Origin: DATDCY01 sp031406795 [NCBI: Candidatus Rokuibacteriota bacterium] | Lineage (GTDB): Bacteria; JAUVQV01 | Length of the DNA: 28,091 nucleotides | Assembly (NCBI GenBank): GCA_031406795.1 | Contig: JANOHV010000091.1 | Coordinates: 1 to 28,091 of the forward strand | Direction: 5' to 3' | Shown here: positions 24,086-28,091 of the stretch, piece after piece | How positions within the stretch are numbered: position 1 is the first letter of the stretch | Layout of the letters: every line of letters starts with the position of its first letter | Notes under the pieces: model-generated | What the model was told of the DNA's origin: nothing | Databases searched by the model: none | The model's input: only the letters and a program-made list of their open reading frames with translations | Made by a program: the position numbers and the translations under genes

Positions 24086-24498
24086 CAATCCGTCCTGTGT
24101 GCCATGAACCAGCCATGCAGTGCGTCGATTGCTACGGAGTAGCGCTTGTCGATGGCCTGAACGGCCTTCTCGAAAGTCGCCGCATCGTAGGTGTGGGACA
24201 GCACGTTCCGGTGGTCGAGCATGTCGATCCAGACTTGACCGTCGCCGAGAATCTTCGCGGCAAACGCCTCTTTTATAACCGTGCGCGGCGTGACCGGTTC
24301 GATTACCGTGCCCTCGTTTTCAAGGTAGTCCTTGAGCGTCTTCCAGGCGAGTTCCAGGGCGAACTCAAATCGCTGGACGGTTCCCTCCTTCTCCAGGGCG
24401 GACAAGGTGTCGATGCCGCGTTTCAGCGGTTCGCGCAAGAGAACAACAGCGCGGTCGAAATTCTGGAAGCGTTGTTTCCAGCGGATGTCACGGGTCAT
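24085..24498 (-). CDS. HI0074-type HEPN partner (nucleotidyltransferase substrate-binding protein), probable toxin
   Basis: This 137-residue all-helical protein carries the HI0074/NTase_sub_bind features: RWKQRFQNFDRAVVLL at the start, GTVQRFEFALELAWKTLKDYLE in the middle, and WIDMLDHRNVLSHTYD near the end. The R-N-x-x-S-H segment corresponds to the R-x4-6-H site of HEPN toxins. ATG 24498 has AAGGAG upstream; the open frame extends further but without family character. It is first in the two-gene unit, overlapping the MNT gene by one base. Confidence 0.9.
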   Translation of the reverse strand: MTRDIRWKQRFQNFDRAVVLLREPLKRGIDTLSALEKEGTVQRFEFALELAWKTLKDYLENEGTVIEPVTPRTVIKEAFAAKILGDGQVWIDMLDHRNVLSHTYDAATFEKAVQAIDKRYSVAIDALHGWFMAHRTD

Positions 24499-24625
24499 GC
24501 TCAATCTCCTTCGCTTCCACTGTGGCGAAAACATACTACCCGATTATCTTGAATAATACGCACATCGAACACGCCAAGGAAATACACACCTCGTCCTCTG
24601 CCCGAGGTAGAAACGGAGCACGCTT

Positions 24626-25636
24626 TCAGTTGAACTGGCTCCGGTCCTTGATTCGTGCGGCTTCCTCCTGCCCCTGCATTTCCTCCCACGTCCGGCCCTT
24701 GCGCAAATCCTCCCAGCAGAAACGGACCCCCTGGTTGTCGTTCGGGTTGAGCGAGAGAATGCGCTCGAACACCATCAGTGCCTCGGAAGTGCGCCCGAGA
24801 CGCCAGAGGCACAGGCCGTAGCCGTGGAGGCACCGGAGGAACGGCCGGTTGTAGATGCGGCCCCACAACAGCACGCCGTCGTAGAAGGGTGGCAACGAGA
24901 GTTCGCCGATGCGGATCCCGATCTCGTAGTGGACGAGTGCGCGTTTCGGCGATCGGTCGAATTCGAGGTTGCCGAGGTGCGCGTGCGCATCGATGCAGCG
25001 AAGATCCCGGAGCAGCATGTCCATCAGCAGGTCACGGGCGCCATCGACATCGCCCACCTCCGCGAGTTCAGCCGCGACGCAGGTCGGATTCTCATCGAAA
25101 TCATCATCGTCGGGGAACGCGCCCCAGGCGATGGGGTCCATGCCGTAGCTTGCCCGCGGCTTTGCGGTGAGCTTTCTCCAGAGCGGGGCGTACGGTTCGG
25201 GATTGCGATACGGCTCGGAGTTGGACCGCAGATTGCGGAGGTCATAGTCATGAAGCGGCAGGGGTGTGAGGCCGAGCTTCGCCACGTCGATGCGCGGATC
25301 CTCCATCTTGCCGCTGGCGTACGCGTCGCCGCGCCAGGTCCAGCGCTTGTCCACGACGAGTGTCACCAGGTGCCCCGGCGCGACCTCCGTGGCGTCGCCG
25401 GAGCGGAATGTGACCTGAACGTCTTCGGAGGGGATCCTGACCCGTGCCGAATTCCGATTGACCTTGAGGACGATCGCTTCGACGCGTTGCTTCTGATCGC
25501 CCATTGTCGAAGTTTCGGGCAGGCCAAGAATCTCGGCCCGGGCGCGCATGACATGGAGGCGTGCAGCGGTGTAGGACTCTCCCGTCTTGCACTGGCGTTC
25601 GCGGATGATTGTCTTGAGATCTTTGTGCGCGGTCAT
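24626..25636 (-). CDS. TPR-like protein, function unknown
   Basis: This 336-residue soluble protein has an N-terminal region (KDLKTIIRERQCKTGESYTAA) of a type shared by many small bacterial proteins. An OB-like middle part follows (VEAIVLKVNRNSARVRI, APGHLVTLVVDKRWTWRGD). The C-terminal helical repeats resemble TPRs: ELAEVGDVDGARDLLMDML, DAHAHLGNLEF, and FLRCLHGYGLCLWRLGRTSE followed by LSLNPNDNQGVR. That C-terminal block is common in cytoplasmic proteins of unknown role. ATG 25636 follows GGAG, and residues upstream of it in the open frame are non-conserved. It lies between the TA pair and XRE copy B, so it may be accessory cargo. Confidence 0.75.
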   Translation of the reverse strand: MTAHKDLKTIIRERQCKTGESYTAARLHVMRARAEILGLPETSTMGDQKQRVEAIVLKVNRNSARVRIPSEDVQVTFRSGDATEVAPGHLVTLVVDKRWTWRGDAYASGKMEDPRIDVAKLGLTPLPLHDYDLRNLRSNSEPYRNPEPYAPLWRKLTAKPRASYGMDPIAWGAFPDDDDFDENPTCVAAELAEVGDVDGARDLLMDMLLRDLRCIDAHAHLGNLEFDRSPKRALVHYEIGIRIGELSLPPFYDGVLLWGRIYNRPFLRCLHGYGLCLWRLGRTSEALMVFERILSLNPNDNQGVRFCWEDLRKGRTWEEMQGQEEAARIKDRSQFN

Positions 25637-25867
25637 CGACGTCTCCTCGCTCTGCGCCGCCGTGGCCCCCGCCCAGAGGCTGCGCAACACGAAGATACGC
25701 ACCCGCCCCGGCCGGAGGAGTGAACTCCCCTTTGCCCCGTTCGAGGGATCCTGCGGGGGAGGACCCACCGGGGTTGGGCGTCGGTGCCGCCGTACGCATG
25801 AATTTGCCGCAACAAAGGTGGCGCTGTCAATCCCAATATTCTTTCTCCGCAATAGTTCCCACTGCCT

Positions 25868-26296
25868 TCAAGAGCCGATGTTGATGAACTCTATTAGTTG
25901 GGTCATGAATCTGCCTTTTGGCTCTCTCACTCCACTCTCCCACCTCGCCAGCGTCCCCGGATCAACCCGGAGGCGCCGGGCCATGGACTCCTGGCTCAGC
26001 CCGAGGTACCTCCGGATCCAACTCAGTCGTTCCCCGGGCATCCAACCCGGGTCAAAGGGGCAGTAGCCGAGGAATTCGATGATCTTCGGCCAGTAGGGGA
26101 AGGTCGGAGTGGCCTTTTCGCACTCCCAAAGGGCCACGCAACACTCTGACACACCGATTCGTTGCCCCACCTCCTGCTGGCGGAGTCCCAGCTCAAACCG
26201 CCTTTTCCTGATGTGGTACGCGGTCGACCATAGGCGAGCATGTTGTTGATAGGGAAGGGGTTTCTTTGCTTTCAGGCTGAAACAGCAGAAAGTCAA
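25868..26296 (-). CDS. Double-HTH XRE-family regulator, copy B (intact)
   Basis: This 142-residue protein has two helix-turn-helix units. The first (about 28-60, IRKRRFELGLRQQEVGQRIG) has a tryptophan-rich close (VALWECEKATP). The second (about 89-125) reads ERLSWIRRYLGLSQESMARR, then VDPGTLARWESG. The linker WPKIIEFLGYCPFDPGW is a strong marker also seen in copies A and C. The first 14 or so residues overlap the 5' edge of the divergent comM fragment, so the true start may be further in. It is probably a DNA-binding regulator; its target is unknown. Confidence 0.8.
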   Translation of the reverse strand: MTFCCFSLKAKKPLPYQQHARLWSTAYHIRKRRFELGLRQQEVGQRIGVSECCVALWECEKATPTFPYWPKIIEFLGYCPFDPGWMPGERLSWIRRYLGLSQESMARRLRVDPGTLARWESGVREPKGRFMTQLIEFINIGS

Positions 26297-26781
26297 CGCA
26301 ACGGTGCAAGTGTGGCTTCCGGGGTGACCGCCTGCGCGCCTGCCGCTGCAATCCGCACGATGTGGACGCGTACCGTTCGCGGATCTCCGGGCCGCTGCTC
26401 GATCGCATCGACCTGCACGTCGAGGTCCCGGCGCTGGCTAATGAAGAAATCGCCTCGGCGCCGACGGGGGAAGGAACTGCTGCGGTGAGGGCGCGGGTTG
26501 AGAGCGCGCGGACGATGCAGCGCGAGCGCCTAAAGGGAGCTGCGATCTACTGCGATGCCCAGATGGGGGCGCGCGAGGTCCGGGAGCATTGCCGCCACGA
26601 CGAAGGCGGCGCCCGCCTGCTGGAAGGGGCGATGCGCGCGCTCGGTCTCTCCGCGCGCGGCTATGCGCGAGTGCTGAAAGTTGCGCGCACGATCGCGGAT
26701 CTGGCGGGTGAACGGACCATTGGGCTCATCCACATAGCCGAGTCGATCCAGTATCGGGAACAGCCGCGGCATCTAGGCTGA
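26281..26781 (+). pseudogene. comM: C-terminal fragment of ComM/YifB, copy B
   Basis: The open frame from 26281 gives CGFRGDRLRACRCNPHDVDA, YRSRISGPLLDRIDLHVEVP, and ends AESIQYREQPRHLG with a stop at 26781. It is close to copy A over its full length, and most differences are single codons. As in copy A, the N-terminal ATPase part is absent and an in-frame TGA precedes the fragment at 26278. A product could start at an internal GTG near 26362 but would lack the nucleotide-binding site. Confidence 0.85.
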
Positions 26782-26984
26782 CGGCAGCAGACGGGTCTCT
26801 TGCGCGGCCTGCCAGTTTTCGACATTCGGCGCCTGGGAAGAAAAAGAAAACCTATGGTCTTGCATTCAGCAGGCAGGTCCGAAATGATAGACTGTGAATA
26901 CATGGGAACGTTGGCCGGTCGCAAACCTCGACGTTGGGCGAGACACCAGGTCTGTAGTGAAATAGTAAACAGGGCGGAGGGACT

Positions 26985-27233
26985 ATGAGCACGGCGGAAA
27001 AGATCTACGAACACGTCAAGGCACTCCCCGAGACTGTAGCGCTGGAGATACTTGATTATGTGGAATTCGTGGAATCGAGGTCGCGGCGCACGGGAGCGGG
27101 TGTGTCAGCCGTCGGGTCTGATCGCCTGCGCAGAATGCGCGCCGCGTGCGGTGTTTGGCGTGATCGCGACGATCTTCCTGATCTTCGAGCCCTTCGTGGA
27201 GAGTGGGAGCGTGCGCGGAGCCAAAAATCGTGA
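26985..27233 (+). CDS. vapB: VapB-type antitoxin (DUF2281)
   Basis: This 82-residue protein opens with MSTAEKIYEHVKALPETVALEILDYVEFVE. That is the DUF2281 pattern of small antitoxins paired with PIN toxins, in which an AEKI-x3-V-x-x-LP-x5-EVLDFVEFL-like segment is typical. The charged C-terminus (LRALRGEWERARSQ) probably wraps the toxin. ATG 26985 is preceded by GGAGG. Its TGA overlaps the GTG start of the toxin gene (GTGA), the usual coupling in vapBC. Confidence 0.87.
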   Translation: MSTAEKIYEHVKALPETVALEILDYVEFVESRSRRTGAGVSAVGSDRLRRMRAACGVWRDRDDLPDLRALRGEWERARSQKS

Positions 27234-27619
27234 CGCCTGAGAATACCATCCTTGTCGACACCGATATTCTCATCGATTATCTTCGTGGTATGCCGCCGGC
27301 AATCCAATATCTGGAGGCCTCGGGCGCTGATCTCTGTCTCTCCGTAGTCAATGTCGCGGAACTCCACGCGGGGGTACGTGATCATGAGCGCGAAGCGGTC
27401 AATACCCTCCTGGGATGCTTCACGATAGTCCCGCTGAACAAAGAGATTGCTGTTCGCGGCGGGTTGTTGCGCCGTGACTTCGGCAAAAGCCATGGCGTCG
27501 AGTTGGCCGACGCCCTCATCGCGGCGACGGTGGAGAGTTTAAGGTGCACCTTGGCCACTCTGAACCGAAAGCACTATCCGATGCTCTCTTCGGTGATGGT
27601 TCCCTACACGAAGGAATAG
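27230..27619 (+). CDS. vapC: VapC-type PIN-domain ribonuclease toxin
   Basis: This 129-residue PIN protein is a Mg2+-dependent RNase in the known members. Acidic-site residues are visible: Asp in LVDTDILIDYLRG, Glu in VAELHAGVRD, and Asp in GVELADALIAAT. The late position in LATLNRKHYPML carries Asn, as in many VapC proteins. The start GTG 27230 overlaps the vapB stop by four bases; the frame extends upstream inside vapB but without family character. Confidence 0.92.
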   Translation: MTPENTILVDTDILIDYLRGMPPAIQYLEASGADLCLSVVNVAELHAGVRDHEREAVNTLLGCFTIVPLNKEIAVRGGLLRRDFGKSHGVELADALIAATVESLRCTLATLNRKHYPMLSSVMVPYTKE

Positions 27620-27678
27620 ACATCCTATTCCAGACCGACCTGGTTCCTGAAGCGGAGATGAAAGAGCACCCCGCCACT

Positions 27679-27975
27679 TCAGATATCGCTAGGGAGAAGC
27701 TTCTGCAATCGGATCAGGAATCCACCCATCGGCTCCTTCTTCCCCGTCTCCCACTTCGCCAACGTCCCTGGATCGACCTTGAGCCGCGGGGCCATTGCCT
27801 CCTGGCTCAGCCCGAAGTACCTCCGGATCCAGGTCAGACGTTCCCCTGGCGTCCAGCCCGGGTCGAAGGGACAATAGCCCAGGAATTCGATGATCCTAGC
27901 CCGGAAGGGGAGGGTTGGGGAGGTCCGATTCGTCTCCCAGAGGCACACCGAGCATTCGGTGGACCGTAACAGCAA
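27679..27975 (-). pseudogene. Double-HTH XRE regulator, copy C (5'-truncated)
   Basis: The frame encodes the XRE protein from the end of the first HTH onward: ECSVCLWETNRTSPTLPFRA, IIEFLGYCPFDPGWTPGERL, FGLSQEAMAPRL, VDPGTLAKWETGKKEPMGG. The N-terminal helices of HTH 1 are missing and only a TTG is available as a start, so it is a 5'-truncated copy. The second HTH is whole. No comM fragment lies beside it, so the upstream boundary near 27965 differs from copies A and B. Confidence 0.7.
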
Positions 27976-27989
27976 CGTAAGTCCTCGCC

Positions 27990-28091
27990 CTACCCCGACT
28001 GCACATTTTCCTCGTCGGCAGGCGTCTTCGTGATGGCCGCCGGGTCACGGTCGAGCGCCGGTCCGGCCGGGCGGTCTACTGCAGGGTGTTC
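27990..28091 (-). CDS. Partial C-terminus of an unknown protein
   Basis: The minus strand is open from the right edge to a TAG at 27990-27992. It gives 33 residues rich in Pro, Ala and Asp that end AITKTPADEENVQSG. Length and composition allow a real C-terminus, but nothing identifies a family. Confidence 0.3.
   Translation of the reverse strand, partial: EHPAVDRPAGPALDRDPAAITKTPADEENVQSG

Noticed and set aside
22912-27975. Repeat-rich end considered as a CRISPR array
   Set aside because: The repeats are gene-sized, diverged and unevenly spaced; no short regular repeat-spacer pattern is present.
1-28091. tRNA, rRNA and intact transposase genes
   Set aside because: None was recognised on either strand by eye; a tRNA scan was not possible.

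Overview
The window is high-GC bacterial chromosome, roughly 60-65% by eye, from a Gram-negative organism. The gene mix includes an archaeal-type PEP carboxylase, a UPF0182 membrane protein, an NhaR-type LysR regulator, HtpX, PsiE, a group II intron scar and double-HTH XRE genes. This suggests an anaerobic or microaerophilic environmental bacterium, perhaps of the former Deltaproteobacteria (Desulfobacterota/Desulfuromonadota). No rRNA or other phylogenetic marker is present, so the placement is tentative.

Left part (1-8250): a partial HAMP-containing sensor on the minus strand faces a plus-strand gene for a large UPF0182 membrane protein. That gene has a leader that looks like a yybP-ykoY manganese riboswitch ending in a strong intrinsic terminator. 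Next comes a tight plus-strand run: HPF-like ribosome factor, archaeal-type PEP carboxylase, PurE-like protein, beta-carbonic anhydrase and a PhnD-like solute-binding protein. Three of these act on CO2 or bicarbonate. A decayed NhaR-type LysR gene sits divergently upstream of the run.

Middle (8251-15705): a 0.6-kb gene-free scar holds a perfect nested palindrome and a group II intron 3' end (domain V). A minus-strand operon follows, reading from right to left: P2-type cation ATPase, tandem universal stress protein, small PepSY-TM-like membrane protein and PsiE. Next are a broken membrane-sensor N-terminus and a glycogen phosphorylase gene.

Right-middle (15853-22966): a frameshifted membrane protein is followed by the intact NhaR-type regulator. 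Divergent from it is a second, collapsed copy of the HPF-to-carbonic-anhydrase operon, with the HPF 5' part joined to the carbonic anhydrase 3' end. The duplicated segment appears twice as direct repeats about 13 kb apart, and the two copies have lost complementary parts. HtpX, a TFIIB-type zinc-ribbon protein and a cysteine-marked MacB/FtsX-type ABC transporter operon follow, ending in a frameshifted methyltransferase.

Right end (22912-28091): a repeat-rich accessory region. Three copies of a minus-strand double-HTH XRE gene are present, two of them fused head-to-head to a C-terminal fragment of comM/yifB (Mg-chelatase family). These copies punctuate an MNT/HEPN-type toxin-antitoxin pair, a TPR protein gene and a vapBC pair.
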